A DNA stretch of 64,000 nucleotides, taken from Pseudomonadota bacterium. GTDB lineage: Bacteria; Pseudomonadota; Gammaproteobacteria; UBA9214. A program made the position numbers and the translations under genes. Where the stretch lies: contig JAWLAI010000004.1 in NCBI GenBank assembly GCA_041395565.1, positions 310,001 to 374,000 on the forward strand, read 5' to 3'. The notes below the pieces were generated by a model. The model searched no databases, was not told the origin of the DNA, and saw nothing but the letters and a program-made list of their open reading frames with translations. Positions 63,863-64,000 of this stretch are shown here, piece by piece; positions within the stretch are counted from its first letter, which is position 1; each line of letters starts with the position of its first letter.

Positions 63863-64000
63863 ATGACCAGAATAATCACAATAACCAGTGGTACAGCGCA
63901 GGCGGGCAAGACCCAGCTGGCGCTCAATCTCGCACTCGAGCTGGTGCGGCGCGGCCACCAAACCGGTGTATTCCAGGATATCCAGGCTGCGCGCATGCTG
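63863..64000 (+). CDS. P-loop ATPase of ParA/MinD type, N-terminal fragment
   Basis: Starts at 63863 and runs off the window after 46 codons. Sequence MTRIITITSGTAQAGKTQLA continues with LNLALELVRRGHQTGVFQDI. It resembles the deviant Walker A region of MinD/FlhG/ParA proteins, but the usual KGGVGKT is TAQAGKT, so the signature lysine two residues after the first glycine is missing. Partner genes are outside the window. Confidence 0.6.
   Translation, partial: MTRIITITSGTAQAGKTQLALNLALELVRRGHQTGVFQDIQAARML

Overview
The window is GC-rich and almost fully coding, with many four-base stop/start overlaps. It looks chromosomal and gammaproteobacterial: smc-zipA-ligA run in the order usual for that class, and uup, slyD, efpL, queF and yjgN are all present. 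Together with a DsrC/TusE-family protein, a pyruvate:acceptor oxidoreductase operon, a PEP-CTERM-like protein and hemerythrins, this suggests a microaerobic or facultatively anaerobic, possibly sulfur-oxidising lineage near the Chromatiales. The species is not identifiable from the sequence alone. No tRNA, rRNA, CRISPR array, transposase or prophage gene was seen.

Layout. 0.1-8.1 kb: an unusual FKBP-like/methyltransferase fusion, an unknown conserved protein, uup, slyD-efpL, a GIY-YIG protein, an NYN/LabA protein, a CopD-like membrane protein, a DsrC/TusE variant and a small secreted protein. 8.4-11.2 kb: gpmI, a PfkB-type sugar kinase and a 62-residue unknown. 11.4-21.0 kb, minus strand: an apparent operon ppsA-porG-porA-porB-(GltD-ferredoxin fusion)-glgP. 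21.4-32.95 kb, plus strand: a tightly overlapping 14-gene operon encoding an Mrp antiporter module, a complex I/group 4 hydrogenase-like module, a NuoI-GltD fusion and a ferritin-like protein. 33.2-36.4 kb: the oxidative pentose phosphate operon gnd-zwf-pgl. 36.5-39.6 kb: membrane and unknown proteins, one gene enclosed by a 152-bp inverted repeat, and a frameshifted gene. 39.6-46.2 kb: an M48 protease with yjgN, a lipoprotein with a beta-barrel protein, an FGGY kinase and queF. 46.3-52.6 kb: smc, zipA, ligA. 52.7-64.0 kb: a PEP-CTERM-like protein, a CDP-alcohol phosphatidyltransferase, an ATP-grasp protein, two hemerythrins, a secreted beta-helix protein, a CPA2/TrkA-N antiporter, a GGDEF-EAL protein and the start of a P-loop ATPase.

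The most interesting region is 11.4-32.95 kb. The plus-strand operon matches, as I recall it, the subunit order of the archaeal Mbx/Mbs complex: MnhE, F, G, DUF4040, MnhB, C, D, a NuoL-like protein, NuoH, B, C, D, then NuoI. The NuoD/hydrogenase-large-subunit homologue has lost one cysteine from each of its two CxxC motifs, giving CVPD and CPPE, so it should not be a hydrogenase. The NuoI-like subunit is fused to a GltD/NfnB-type FAD-NAD(P)H module. The divergent operon carries pyruvate:ferredoxin oxidoreductase with its own GltD-ferredoxin fusion in the opposite domain order, plus PEP synthase and glycogen phosphorylase. The inferred role is an ion-motive NAD(P)H:ferredoxin oxidoreductase exchanging low-potential electrons with pyruvate metabolism. 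Run in reverse, it could drive reductive carboxylation of acetyl-CoA to pyruvate and on to PEP and glycogen. Two palindromes resembling FNR/CRP-family sites lie between the divergent operons.
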